A DNA stretch of 42,695 nt from an uncultured Bacillota bacterium. Lineage in GTDB: Bacteria; Bacillota; Clostridia; Christensenellales; UBA1242. Every line of letters starts with the position of its first letter. Positions within the stretch are counted from its first letter, which is position 1. Below the pieces are notes generated by a model. It saw only the letters and a program-made list of their open reading frames with translations, had not been told where the DNA came from and did no database searches. The position numbers and the translations under genes were made by a program. The stretch spans positions 1 through 42,695 of the forward strand of contig CASFBF010000002.1 of assembly GCA_949292985.1 (NCBI GenBank). Reading direction: 5' to 3'. This document shows, piece after piece, positions 24,655-39,900 of the stretch.

Positions 24655-24683
24655 AAAAAAATCGCTAAAATTGCGATTTTTTT
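24655..24683 (+). terminator. Intrinsic terminator of the ribose-salvage operon
   Basis: AAAATCGC-TAAAATT-GCGATTTTTTT: stem with T-run just after the ribokinase stop. The next 220 nt to the giant gene are very AT-rich and hold only its promoter. Confidence 0.8.
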
Positions 24684-24817
24684 ATGTAAAAATTATCAAA
24701 AAATATAAAATTTTAAAAAATTATTAACTTTTAAAATTGTGTTTTAGTATCTGTTTTTTCGTATTTTTTCGAATATTTTATAAATGTGAAAAAATATATA
24801 AAAAAGGCGCGAAATAT

Positions 24818-24847
24818 TTGGTTAAAAAATCGTGTTTGTGCTATACT
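24818..24847 (+). promoter_or_regulatory. Promoter of the giant surface-protein gene
   Basis: TTGGTT at 24818-24823, 18-nt spacer, TATACT at 24842-24847, about 58 nt before the start codon. Confidence 0.5.
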
Positions 24848-24905
24848 CTTAATTGTAAAGATATCATTTTTTGCTTGTTTTCAATCACATGGAAAGGAGT
24901 TGTCT

Positions 24906-27900
24906 ATGACAAAGTCAAAAAAGTTATTAAACATGTTTTTAGCAGTTGCAATTGCATTGCTGACATTTGGTATGGCGCTGGCATTTATTTTGCCTTCGTT
25001 AAATCAAAACAAATCAAGTGGCACTTTACAAACCGTTGAGGCTACAAGTGCTGACGATGTGCTTTCTTCACTGCCAATAAACTATTACGAAAGCCAACCT
25101 TTTTATGAAATTTCAACCGCCGAGCAATTGGCGGCTTTGTCATTTAAAATTTCAGTTGAAAACAATACCACATGGGCAAGCAGAAATTTTGAACTAGCAA
25201 ATGATATAAATCTTCAAACAAACAGCGTTATTTGGACGCCTATTGGAACATCAACAAACCCGTTTAAGGGCAAGTTTAACGGTAATGGTTATACTATTTC
25301 TGGTTTGGTTGCAGGCTTTGATGGTTCAATCGATGAAAATCTCGGTCTTTTTGGTAAAGTGTCTGGTGAGTCTGCAAGTAACCCTGCAATGATCTATGAC
25401 ATAGTGTTAGACGACTTCGCTTTTGCTGATTATGTTCAAAATCCTGAAACATCAGGAAGACTTATAGGTTACATAGAAAATGCTGTACTTTTAGATGTTT
25501 ACGATTTGAGTTATGTATTGTCCGGGTCGTTTGATGTTAATCGTCCGTTAAAAACCATTGGGACGGTTGGTGATAATGTTAAAATTTACATAGGCGATTC
25601 TTTCATTTGGAACAAATCAAGCACAAACACTGAATATATCCCTGGTGTCAATTATGACCCAATGCAAGGGGGGACTGTTTCCAAAGTTCAGTTTGATTGG
25701 GCTGCTGGCGGACAACCGAGTTTTGTGGGGTATTCTTTGTTGGTGAGAGGAGCTACTTCTGCAACAGTTTATGAAAAGGGTGATTCCGCTAAAACATCTA
25801 TTACTCCATTTAGAATTGCTGTCAATAATGATGGCTCAGCCTTAACTGTATATTCAAAAAATTACTATAAAGAACTGCCTCAGGAAAACGAAATCAATGC
25901 TGTCAATGGGCAACCAATTATAGAACCAGTCGAGGGAATGAAACTTAATGGTTGGAAATTAGCGGACAATGATGATTTTTATACTAATATATCTGGTATT
26001 CCTTCATCCAAAATGTTAAATTCTTATCTTTATTTGGAAGCCAATTTGAAATCATTAACTTATACGTTAAACATTGTACAAGAAATTTCAACAGGAGCTA
26101 TTGTTCAAATTGGAACAGTTTCAGTTCCAGCAAACAAAGAATGGTCCAAAGTAATTTCTGAAATCGAAGCAAAGAAAAGCGGATATTTCTTGACAGATTT
26201 ATATCAAGATACAACACATTATTACACAAATTCAATTAGTTATGACGACAGTTGGAATGTGATTGATAATAAAGCCTATCCAAGCGGAAGCAGAGTTAAT
26301 AATTGGAGTGATGCTAGTAGAACACTTTATTCAGAATGGATTGGTAAAGTTTCAAACGCAACAATTAAATTTACAAACGCTAACGATTCTGGGGCAAAAC
26401 TTGACTCCATGACAAATCTTAGTATTGTTTATACAGATGGCGAACCAGTTAATTCACCAGACTTAGCATTACAAAGAAGCAATGATGTGTTGGGTGAATA
26501 TACTTTTAAGGCCATTGCTGACCAAAACTTAACTTTTGCTTTTACTTTGCCTGCAGGTTATGTGGCTAAAACCCCAACAAACAACCAAGGTGGCGCTGTT
26601 CTCTCGGGAGGAACTGATGGCGTGTATTCGGTTGCAATAAACGGATTGTTAACAAGCGGTGGCGTAGTTACTATTCCTATTGAGAGAGAGCAAATTTCGT
26701 TAAATATTTCTGCACCTAATTTTACGATTTCTATTTCAGGGCAATCAAGTTTCACAACATTATCAAGCAATGTTATTAAAACAAGGGTTGGTGAATCTTT
26801 TAATATTGTAGCAACTCCAGCGAGTGGCTATGAATATGCTTCTCACAATGTTACAACAGGTTTTACAACAATAAGCACTCCAACAGTTGCGTCTAACGAT
26901 GTGGCAACATTCCCAGTAACAGTCAACACATTTGAAGATTCGCAAGTTTTAACAATTTCTGCAAAAGCCAAAGCGTTTACAATCATTCTTGATTATGACG
27001 CAACCGCATATGCAACAGGTGTTCAATTGCCAGAAGTTATAATTTCTGACGGAATCCACACGGTTTCAACATCTAGCGATGCGCAATGGGATAACTTTAC
27101 TCCTTCCGGAGTTGTAACAATTACTTCAACAGGTAATGCTTATTTTAATGCAGGCGTTGTTACACTAGAAACAACTTCTGCCGGATCTATTTCTGGATCA
27201 AATGGAAATTATCAAATAATTCCACCTTCTGGGGAGTCTTTAATACCGGGAGGAAGTGTATTTAAAATTAAAGTGAGTTTTTCCGCAAAACAATATTCTG
27301 CTACATATGATGGAAAGTTTGCAACAGTTAATGGCTCTGGGACGGGCTCTACTGCTTCGAATTTCACTTCTATTAAAGATATAAATGGTAGTGGAATTAC
27401 AAATTCTAATCAGGTTATTCAAATTACCGCAGACACAGCATATGTTTTTGGTGATAAAATTACTCTTTCTTATAACATAGTCTCTGATTACTACGAGTTT
27501 ATTGGTTGGTATTACAGCAATGGTAACTATATTTCAAATCAAAACAATGCACAAGTTACTGCTGGAACAAATAATATGACTATTTATGCCGTAGTAAAAG
27601 GTAAAACGGCTACATTTAATGTTGCAACAGGTTCATTGATTAAAAATTATGACGGAACTACATCTTCTTATGATAAAGGCGTTGCGCTGAGCACACCTAA
27701 TGTAAATTCTGTTTCCTTTACATATGGAACTCCTTCTTCAGGAGCAGTTTCTTTCACACTTACAAAAGGTTATAATGGCGGAGAATATATTCTTTACAAT
27801 GCAAGTTCTTCGGGCAATCCTTTTGAGCAATATGAATCTGGAACAGCCTTTCTTGTAACAACATTAGGAAACAGTATAAGTGGTTATAATTCACTTAAAT

Positions 27901-30900
27901 TTGCACAAAACCAAAATGCTGAAAGCGTTTTCTTTGATCATGCTGGTTGGACATTGTATCCAATTGTAATGCAACGCACCATTTCTGTTCAAGCCGCAGC
28001 AGGAGATGGATCTGTTGTGTCAGGTTCTGAAAGTGCCACATCTGTTAGACTTTACTATTATGGTGGCGATGGTTTTGATATTTCATATGCAATAAACGCG
28101 TTTAAGAAAACTGGATATACTGCATCTGGATGGAGTTTTGTGCTAGGCGGACAAACACATAATGTAACAGATTCTAATATTTTATCGCAGGGCAAATACT
28201 TGATTGATTTTGCTAGTTTCAATGGGATTGATACTTATTTATCTTCCAGTGGCACAATAACGGTTAATAGAACATATAGTGCAAACACTTACAAACTTTA
28301 CTTTAACCAAAATTCCGGCGAAGTGCTTAATACAACCGAGTTGAAGCATGATTCAACTGGATATTATAAAGAAGTTGTTTACGATCAACAAATAGGAAAA
28401 CTTCCATCAATAACAAAACAAGGTTATGTATTTGCAGGTTGGGGAGTTAACGCTACAGATTTATATCAAACAGATGGGAATAAAACCGTAAATGCTTCTT
28501 GGACAAATCAATCCTATGTTGTTCAGATTAACTTTAATGGTGGTAAAGTTTCTGGACAAAATACCATGAACGTCAATGTAACTTACGATGGTTCAATAGG
28601 AACTTTCAATGAATACACTGCAAATGGATTGGCTTCATTGGCTTCACTAGTACAGAGAGATGGATTCGTGTTTGATGCTTGGCATTATATGGTGCCGACT
28701 ACAACAGGTGATGGAACTACATATCAATATGTAAAAGAAGTTTCTGATACCGATATTTTAAATTCCTCAACATTCGCATATGCTAATTTTGATAACACAA
28801 CTGATCCTGTGGTTTACATTTATGCAGGATGGCAATTTGATGAAAGTGATTATTCAGCAAGCGTTTCTGTAAACAATAAAACATATGATAACAACTTTGT
28901 TACGTTTAATGTTTCAGTGAGCGCAAATGGAACAAGTTATCCTTTGTCATCATCTCAAACCAATTTGCCTACAAATGCAGGCGTTAAAATTTCAAGTTTC
29001 AACTGGGAATTTAACGGTTCACCTTTCACAGGAACAGCATATTCGTACGGTCCACAAATAAAAAACGTTTCTGAAAGCGGAAATTATGAGGTGACATTTG
29101 TTCTTTCAGATAGTTCTTCAATAAATGTGGTAGGCATTGCTCCACAATCTATTTCAATTAAAGCAAGTTGTGATGTTGAAATTAAACAGAAAAATTTAGC
29201 AAGTTCTATTAGAATGGATATAAGTGAAGATGATGATGTGTTTTCTTATATCAAAAATCTTGTTGAAAAAACAAAGCCATATTTGGAACTTTTTGATGGT
29301 GGAGATGGATATTTACAGGCAGTTTTAAATGCCACTACTTCTGCAGAAATTGCTACATGGTTGAGCGATACGGGTTCAGAGAATGCTCTTGTTTATGTGT
29401 TGTCAAAACCGATAGTAACGCTTTTAGCAATGAACAATAATTTTAAAGCCGATTTAATATATATGTTTGAAAACAGCGAATTTGGTCTTTATGATGAAAC
29501 TTTAAATCTTTTAAAATCAATAATAAACGAAGTTACGCCTGAATTCGTTGAAAATAATTATAAAACGATAACTGCTTTTGATAATTGGTTCAATAATGTA
29601 CAAGAAGATGCCTATGATGCATTATTTACTTATCTTGGAGCATTCTTTTCTAAAACTGTAAAATTCTACGATGGCACGTATACTTTATATCCTTGGCAGA
29701 ATTTTAAAATTATAAATGAACCAGAGGTTATATTAGGTAGCACTGCTTATTATGTTGATATTGTACATGACGAAGGGGGAATTGCTTTTAATGCAAATCC
29801 AGGGGTTCGTGGTTTCGCAGTTGAAATTATTGCTGCTGATTCAGCAAACCCAGTTGACATGAACAATTTTGAAAATGTTGTTTTATATGATGGGAAATAT
29901 TATGTGGTAAATTATCCATATGATATAAATATAGACGTTACTAACTCTAATAGATTAGACTATTCAGCTCCTTTTATAATAACCGCACCTACTGCTTTAT
30001 ATATGACAGAAACGAATGCTGTTGAGAAAGGCAGTGCTTATGAATTTGAATTAACTGCAGAATATACTCACACAAATGAACTTACAAAAATTGTTGCCAA
30101 TGTTTCAACCACATCAGGTGATGCAGGTGTATATTCTTTCATAAATGGCAACCTTGTTATCAATTCTTTCCGTGCATATGTAGATGACGAGAATTATTTT
30201 ACTGTTGAAAATCAAGATGGTGCGTTTGTTGTTACAGGTGCTCCAAGTGGAATGGAAACAACAGACTTAAATCTTAATAATTTGCTACTATATGTCGCAG
30301 GAAACTTTGAAATCGTTTCTCCTAATACAACAAACACTATTGATTTCGATTCTGTTGTTATTTCTGCGAAAGACAGCCATGATGGCATAACTGTTCAAAA
30401 TATTACCGAGGGAAATGAATATAATCTTTCAATTTCTTCAGTTAGAGTCGAAATTGGGGGAAGTGCTGAAGATATTTCCGTAACTTTGGATAAAGAAATT
30501 TACTATTCTAATGATGGAACATTTGTTTTCCAGATTATCGGCAATGGTACTAGAACTCCTGTTGTTTATGCTTCTTCGTATGTTACCAATATAACTGTTT
30601 CAGTATCAAATTTAAACCCACAGGCAAATAGACATTTGTTGTCAGTTGTTGAGTGGCAAGAGGGTGAGTCTTATTATTCAGATTTATTAAAAGGCGCATC
30701 TACCTTTGCATCTAATCTTTCTAAACCAATGGAGATAGGGTTAGATGGAGTTGGGGAAAGCCTATCAATTGTGGCAGTTTATTCAGATGCGACATATGTG
30801 ACATTATCTTCTGTAACAGACAAAGGTTCAAATGCTAATTTCATAAACGGAAACGCATATGTAAATTTTGACGATCAAGAATATACAGTGCCTAACACTG

Positions 30901-33900
30901 CGAATAACGCTTATGTGTTGACCGAATGGACGTCCGTTCAGGGTGCAACAGTTGATGAAAGTGGCGTTGTTACATTTAACGCAACACCAAATACTTCACT
31001 TGTGGCTCATTATAAGTTGGCTGAGCCTGTTGGCAGTGTGAAAGATGCGGAACCTGATGCAAGCGAAAACGATACTGCTGTCAATACTTTAATTTCAAAC
31101 ATAACAATCACTAATACTGATCCTGCAATAAATTATACTTATAAATGGTTTAGATTGGTTGATGGGGAATATCAACAAGTTTCTTCTTTGGTATCATCAA
31201 CGGCGGGTAATGGTGAATATGCAGTTGAGGTAACAGCTAATCAAACAGGTTATAATTCAGCAACATCACAAAAACTTAAATTTAATATAACTTTTAATAA
31301 GGTTGATTTAACAATTACAAATAATTCTACAGAGACATTAACCTATAATAATCAAAACTTTGCAACATCATATCAAATAAACTATAAGATTGGAGAGCAA
31401 TCATATAGTATGACCGTTAGCGAAGCTTTAAACAACAACGCTGTGGCTGATGGGGATAAACTGATTATTACATCACTGCAAAAAGATGGTTCAAATGTAA
31501 CTTCTATAAAAGATGTGGGAGAGTATACATTATCATTCAGTTTATTCGATTACTCAGGTAATGACTATAATCCTCAAAAAATTTATAACCTTGTTGGCAC
31601 AGCTACCATAACAATCACAGTAGAGCAGAAAGAAGTTATTCTTTCAAAATCAGATGCTTCATTTTCTAAGAAATATGGTGAAAGAGATCCTCTTCTTCAA
31701 AAATCAGTAAACGGTGTAAATGGCGAAACTTTTGTTGTTACATATAAAAGAGAGACAGGCGAAGCAGTTGGCGACTATGCAATAACAGAGCCAACATCTC
31801 AAAACGCTAATTATAAAGTTGTTCTTCCAAGTAATGACGACTGGTTTACTATCACTCCAAGAGAAGGGTTGGTTTTAAGTGCAGATATAAGTGGTAATGT
31901 AACACACGTTTATAATAATGCAGGTTCAACAGGAATCACTGCAACTTATAATTCTGCGTCAAATTCCTTTACCTTAGAAGTGCAAGGTACAGGTGAATGG
32001 ATTGGAAACTTAACGCTTAATAATTTTAAAGAAACATCTTCCGATGGGTTATCTAGAACGGTTAATGCTTTTGAAGATATGCTTGATGGCTTTACATTTA
32101 CCGTAAATGGAACAAAAAATGTAGGCAACTATACAATTTCTGTTGTTGGTACATCTACTTATTCAGGCGCATCGTTCTCTATAAATAATGCATCTTCAAA
32201 AGTTGTTTCTATTACAAAGTTAGATGTTCAGTTATCCGCTGAAAATTCCGCAATTTCTAAAGTTTATGGGGAAGACGATAATTTAACTAAACTAATTACA
32301 GTTGAATCCACTGGTGAATCATTTAATGTAACATTTACAAGAAAAGAGGGCGAAGATGTTGGCCCTTACAAATATTTGACCGCTTCCTTTGATAATGGCA
32401 ACTATAACCCAGTTTTACCAGAAGACGCAAATTGGTTTACTATTCTTGCTATTGAAGATTTAATTATTCAAACTGAAATAACCGAAGTTTATTCTCGAAT
32501 ATATGATGCGACAGCTCCTGATGCAAATGTAGCAATCTCTTATGTTGGTGGGCAATGGAGATTAACAGTTTCTAGCGGTGCAACAACTTGGAAAGTTTTT
32601 GTCCTTAGCAATTTCAAGGAAATAAGTGAGGAAAAATCAATAAATAGAGTTATTACACCTAATGAAACAACTTTGGCAGGTATGACTTTCTCTATACAAA
32701 ATCCTCAAAAACATGTCGGAAATTATTCAATATCTGCTTTAAAAACAGGAGAAAATGTAAATTATCAAGGCCTCACTCTTGTTGGTGGAGAAAATGTTAT
32801 TCAAATTACGCAAGCGACAATCACAATTAAACAGTCTGATATTCAACAGTCAAGTAAAGTATATGGAAGCAAAGATCCAGAGATGCTTTGGGCCGTTGAT
32901 GGCGCCGGAAGTGAAAAAGTTAATGTTCAGTTCGTTAGGGATACAGGTGAAGATGTTGGTACTTATAAAATCAATAGTGCAAAAATTAAAGATGATACAC
33001 TTAAAAACAATTATATAGTATCTCTTCCTAACAACATCGTGTTTACTATTGAACCATATTCTAATCTTCAAATTTCAGCAACAGCGACTGATCCTAATGT
33101 AACATTTATCTATAATGGTCAAGTTCCTACAATATCATTGCAATATGTTGATGTTAATTCTTATAAACTTCTATTAACATGCGGTGATCAAAATGATGAA
33201 ATTATTCTTAATAATTTTGTTGAAAAGTTTGAAGCTGATAAATCAATTAACGGCAATGTTAGTGAGAAAACATTGCAGGGTATAACTTTCTATATTGAAA
33301 ACGTTGCAAAAGATAAAGGCGTTTATGAGATTAAGGCGAGCGGTTCAAACTTAAATTATCCTGGTGGATTTAAGTTTGCAAACAGTACTTATATCACAGT
33401 AAGAATTCAACCTGCAGAAATACAAATAAACAGCGCAGATTATGAACAACCAATGTTTGTTAAAGATTATGGATCAGCAGATCCACTTTTAAGAAAACAG
33501 TTTGATGGTGTAAATGGTGAAAAAGTTTATATAAGATTTACTAGGGAAGGCGAAGGAACACTTGAAGGTGAAAGAGTAGGGCCATACGATTTGTTGACAC
33601 CTGTGTCGGAAGATGCAAATTATACTGCTGTTATATCACCTGAAACAAATAATAATTTGTTTGAAATTAAAGCCTTGTCAGGTTTGGTTTTAAGAGGTGA
33701 AATTGTTGGTGAAACAATCAGTCAAATCTATAACGGAAAATCTTTACAAGAGGCTGTTGATGTTACATGGAACGATGCTGATAAGAATTTTACTTTGACT
33801 GTAAAATATCAAGATGGTTCTGTATTTGGTACATTTGTTTTAGATAATTTTGATGCAATCGACACAGAACAGGGAGATTCATCACAAGAAGTAACTGATA

Positions 33901-36900
33901 TTACTGCAAATATGCTTGATGGCCTTACATTTAAAGTTGATGGCTATGCAAAAGATGCAAAAACATATTCAATAATTGTAAGTGGACAAACAAACACTTA
34001 TTCAAGTTTTATATTTGCTAATAGCAGTGCTTTAATAAAAATCGAGCCAAAAAATATCGAATTAAATATCTCTAACTCTTCATTTGAAAAAACCTATGGT
34101 AAACTTGATCGCACAACATTTGAAAATGGGCTTGTAAAAACTATTGATGGCGTTGCTGACGAGACATTTGATGTTGTTTATACAAGAGAACCTGGTGAAA
34201 ATGTTGGAAAGTACGCAATTCTTAGCGCACAATCTCAAGACGATAATTATACAGTAACTTTGTCAGGTGGCTTGGTTGATGGTGATAGAGATTGGTTTAC
34301 AATTACTGCAATAAAGGATTTAACTTTAACAGCAACTGTTACAGGTGGGGCTATTACTCACGAGTTTGTAAACGAAGCGCCAAGTGCAAGTTTGCAATAT
34401 ATTGGCGGAACGTGGACAATAATTATTTCAAGTGAATCTGGTGAATGGGGAAGATTAACTTTAATCGACTTTAAAGAATCAAGCATTGATCAATTTGATT
34501 TTGTAAATGAAAATGGTTTTGTGGTTGATTCATCAACATTAAGTCAACTTAAAATAGATGTTTTAGATTCTAGTGTAAATGTTGAAGATTATGACTTAAC
34601 CATCACTACTCAAATAAATAATGTAAATTATCCAAATGGTTTTGCATTTACAGTAGGGCATACTGATGCCATTTCGATTACAAAAGCAACTTATAATGTA
34701 ACAGAATCTAGTGCAGATTTTACAACTCAGTATGGAAGCGAAGAAAGTAAAACTACTGTATTTACTAGAACAGTTACCGGCATAAACGATTATCAGTTTG
34801 AAATTAAGTTTACTAGAACTTATGGAACAGATGTTGATGTCTATGAAATTACTGATGCTGTAACCACTGATGCCAACTATCAAGTTGCACCTGTTTCCAC
34901 ACCTAATGAGTGGTATAGCGTTACAGCCGTTAGCGGGCTAACATTCAGTGCAACAGCATCTGTTCATAATGTGGAACTTACATATAATAATTCTATCCCA
35001 ACAATCAGTACAAAATTTGTTGACCTTGGAGAAGATAGTTATTGGCAAATTGTAATAAGTAATGGTGTTCAATCTCAAACAATAGATTTAAATGACTTTA
35101 TAGAAAATTTTGAAAATCCTGTATCAATCACTGATGTTGAAACCCTTAGAGCAATTTTTGATGATGTAACTTTCTCATTACAAGATATTAAAAAAGATGT
35201 AGGTGTTTATAGTGTAGTTGCTGACTGCAAAGACGCTAATTATCCGGGCGGATTTGTATTTGGAACGGTTTCGCTGACTGTAAAGCCTGCTCCTCTTACT
35301 ATTGAAAGCAAAAAGCCATTGCTTAACAAGGTTTATGGCAGTGTGGATCCAGACACGTATTCATATACTTTTGAAAGTGAGTTCGGTGAAAGTGTTGAAG
35401 TTACTTTCGATAGGGAAGATGGTGAGTCAGTTGGGACTTATGATTTAATAGATCCACAGTCGCAAGATGACAACTATGAAGCAGTTATCAATCCTGTTTC
35501 AGGTAACGACTTGTTTGAAATCACGGCTCAGGCAGGCTTGACTTTGTCAGTTGCAATTAACGGAGATCAAATAGTTAGAGACTATGATGGTGAAAAAGAC
35601 ATCTCAGTGGTTGCCGAATTTGACACAGAAAGTAATTCATGGATATTGAAAGTAATGCTTGCTGGACAAGATGAGCCTCTTGGAGTTTATACTTTAAGCG
35701 AGTTCAACGAAGTTAACGGAGATATAAAAACACCAGTTCGAAATGTTGACGCTTCTACATTGAATGGTTTCACATTTAAATTTGATAGAAGCGTTAAAGA
35801 TGTTGGAACTTATACAATTGTAATGGATTCAAATTCTAATCCTAACTATCCGGGCGGAATTGTATTCTCAAACAGTGCTGATGTTTTGCAAATTTCGGCA
35901 AAAGAACTTTCTGTTTCAGATATAACCAAAGAATTTGACCAAAAAGCAGCGTTCAATACTTCAAATTCTGACTATACAAATACTGCAACGATTACAGGAC
36001 TTGTTGGAGATGAAACAGTAGTATTGACAGGACAGTTCACAAGCATAGGCGTTGGAAGCGACATCACCATCAACAACCTTGAAATTAGTGGTGAGTATGC
36101 TTCAAATTATCGTTTAGAAAAGACATCATCAACTGGTAATATTATTAAAAATACAACTGACGTAATAATAATCAATCTTGATGACACTGAATATACTTAT
36201 GGAGAAATAAACAACACGCTTAGTGCGTTTGCTCCTACCGCTAAATTGAATGATAACTCAGTTGCAAGTTATGCGAATATAACACCTAATATTGCTACTG
36301 CTTCATATTCACTTGGCGGATTCTTAAAACAAGGAACTTATTCTGTTGAATTTATTGTAACATCTGATTATTATACAGTTGAAAATTACACTGTTGAAAT
36401 AACCGTTTCTACACTTGATATAACCGTAAGTGTAGACGGCGAAATTACAAAAGTTTACGACAGAAACACTAATGTTGTTCAATCTCTTTTACTACAAACC
36501 GTGCTTTCAGGAGACGAAGTAACGGTTTCAGGAACATATGATAATGAACAACCTGGTGAAGATAAAGTAGTAACATTTGCTCTTGCTGGTGCGGACGCAG
36601 ATAACTATAATTTAACAAACCGATCTTCAACTGGAACTATTGAAAGAGCAGTTATAAAAATTACTGCTGAGTTAGATACAGAAACAGATGGCTTTGTAGA
36701 TGGTACTAGTGCAACAGGAACAACTTCATTTGAAATAAGTTATCCTCTTGTTGGAAGCGGTGAGGAGACACTCGCAATTTTAACTGCTCCAAACAAAACA
36801 GGATACAACTTTATGGGTTGGACATATGGTGAAGATAGAACCGCACTTACCGCAGAAAATATTGATACAGCATTGGACGATGCGTTAGATAGTAAAGCGC

Positions 36901-39900
36901 TTACTATTTATGCAGATTGGGATATTCAAACATTTACTGTTACAATTAACATAAATAAAGAGCAGGGTTCATACACCATTTCACCTGAAAAGGTAGGAGA
37001 GGGCGATGTTTATACCTATAATTATTGGGATACGATTACTATAACAGGAGTACCTAATACAGGCTACATTGCAAGAAGTGCTCAAACGATTACAAACATT
37101 TCAAGTAATCAAGAAGTGAATGTTGAGTTCACACCAGCAACAATTACATTTACGGTTTCAGTGGATAGAAATTCACTCTATCCAACGGGGTCAGCAGTGG
37201 TAGAGTTCCCTTCACAAGATTGGGTGGCACAAGGCTCTGCGGCTGCAGCCAGAAGCATTTTGTTTAACGCTCTTGATGGCGTTCTTGCAAAAGATTTCTT
37301 GCCACAAATAAATGTTTATGGTTATACTCTTGCAAGTTGGAATAGCGCTGACACCGTGATAAATGTTGAAGATGAAACAACTTTGCTTGACATTATCCTT
37401 ATGTTAAACAACTCGTTTAATGAAAATATTTCACTTGACTTTAATGCTAACTTCACCGCAAATGAGCATAACTTACTCTTTAATACTGATGGCGGGACAC
37501 CTCAACCGGAAAACATGAGTGTAACATACGGTCAGGTCGTTGGAGTTCTCCCAACCGTTACAAAAACAGGTTATGGATTTATTGCATGGGTTGACGATGA
37601 AGGGCAGATATATACTCAAGATACAATCTTCGCAGTTGATGGTGATGTGAATTTGACTGCAACATGGGGAGTTGGAATCTATGATTTCACTGTAAATGTA
37701 GGACATGCGAAAGTGGAAATTAGAGATACTGACAACTCTGTGATGACAGCAGACGGCAATGTTTATAGATTAAGTTATACACAAACTTATACTATAACAG
37801 TTACGCCTGATGCAGGTTATGAAATTTCAGGTGCTTGGACAGAATCTGAGCCTGATACATTTGATCTTGAGTATACAACAGAGTACACAAAAGCAACCCT
37901 TAAAAATCTTAGTGGTGCAGGATCAATTACCGTTCCTACACAAGCAAGTGATAACATAATTACAATAAACATTGATAAAGCCGATGTTGATGTAACTGTT
38001 GATGGCGAACCAGTAGAGGGAAATGTAGAAAACGGAATGTTTACATTTACAGCAAAAACCGATACGGTTGTTGAAATCACTGTTTCTCCTAATGCTGGTT
38101 ATACTGTTGATTTTGATGAAATTTCGGAAGGCACGGGAACTATTTTAGAAACATCTGAAAATGTTTATTCGCTTTCAGGATTTACATCTGACGTAACTAT
38201 CGACTTTATTGCCACAGCAAACACATATAATGCTACATTTACTTACGAAGGTGGTGCTTCTGGTGTAAGCATCATAAGCGGGGGTTCTGTTGTTGCAGGA
38301 AACAATATCCAAGTTTCAACAGGAATAGATCTAGTTATCGCTCCAAACTTTGAATATGGTTATGAGTTTGCAAGTGTATCAGCAAACGGCGCAACTTACA
38401 ATGTTGATAATGAAACAGGGTACATTACATTCAGTGAATTTACTCAATCATTTACTGTTACTATAACTGGTAAAGCAAAGTCATTCGGGCTTAGCGCAAC
38501 AGTGTTTGTGCTTGATAGTGACAAAAATGTTCAAGATCCTACGGGCTTTAATGCAACTGTTTCTGAAACAGGATTGTTTGGCAGTGAAGTCACATTTACT
38601 GCATCAAAACCACAAGAAGCAACAGGATATAGATTTATTGGTTGGTTTGAAGGAATTTTGCAGGCAGAAGACGGAGTTCTTAATTACAATCTTGATTCTG
38701 TTGTAAGCACAGATGAATCTTATGTTTGGACAATTTCAGGCGACCGTGACTTAACCGCAGTATATGAATACGGTGTATTCACTATCAGGGCATATGTAGA
38801 AGGAAAAGGGCAGATTGTTTACCAAAATGATATCGTTGCAGACAGTGAAGACGGTTCGTATTTTAGCCAACAATTTAACTATTCACAAACACTTGTTCTT
38901 ACTGCTCAACCAGCTTCGGGATATGAATTCTTGGCTTGGATGAATGGGGAAGAACAATACAGCACAAGTAAAGAGTTGGAGATAACAGTTCAAAACGATC
39001 TTTCTTTGACAGCAACATTTGTTCCAGGAGATTTAACATTTACATTAGAGCCAGGCGTTTTAATCAATGGTGTTCTTAATACTGGAACAAATATAACAGG
39101 TTTAAATTATGGCAGTGTTGTGTGGGGATCTTACGATGAAGAAAATGGCTTTGTTGAAGATGAAAATGGTACAAGCACAACTGTTGCATCTAAAACCAAC
39201 GAGTCAGTTTATGTAAAGGTAACTGTAAACCAAGGTTATGAATTTGACAATATTTATCCAACCATAACTAGTAAACAAGCTGAGATAAATCTTGTTGTAA
39301 AAGATGAAACTCAACCAAATCAATTAGTTTATATTTATGAGTTAACTGGTATGTCTTCGGAATATAGTGGTCAATACAACTTTGTTGCTACATTTGTGGC
39401 CAAGGCTACCAAATTTAATATCATCTTCCAAGAAGCAACCGCTGATGGAGGATTTAGGCAGGTTGACGCTGGACAAATTTATGTTGAAAGCGCCGCTGGA
39501 ATAAATGTTTCAGGAAATTATTCATCTAGCATTGGTGTTAACGCTGTTACGGGAACTACTTTCAATGTTGTTGCTAATATTAAAATAGGCATGAGTTTTG
39601 TAGATTCAGATTATGTAAACTCAACAGCAGGAACAATTTCAGCAATAAATATAAAACCAGTCGACGATATTGCAACAGGGTTTACTTCTACATTAACATT
39701 TACTGTTTCAGATTTTGTTGGTGATGAAGCAACAATAATTATTAAAGTTGAGTCAGCCTCATATACAATTCAATTTATTGATATTGTTAATGAAAGCGAA
39801 AATATTTTAGGCACATTAACAGATATTAAAATTGGTGATACCTTAACCATTCCAGAAGGAATGTCTTTGCCAACAAAAGAGGGCTATTCATTCTTGGGCT

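Noticed and set aside
24786..24905. Start of the giant gene at 24786
   Set aside because: That ATG has no ribosome site and lies upstream of the likely promoter, whereas 24906 has AAAGGAG and begins a proper signal sequence.
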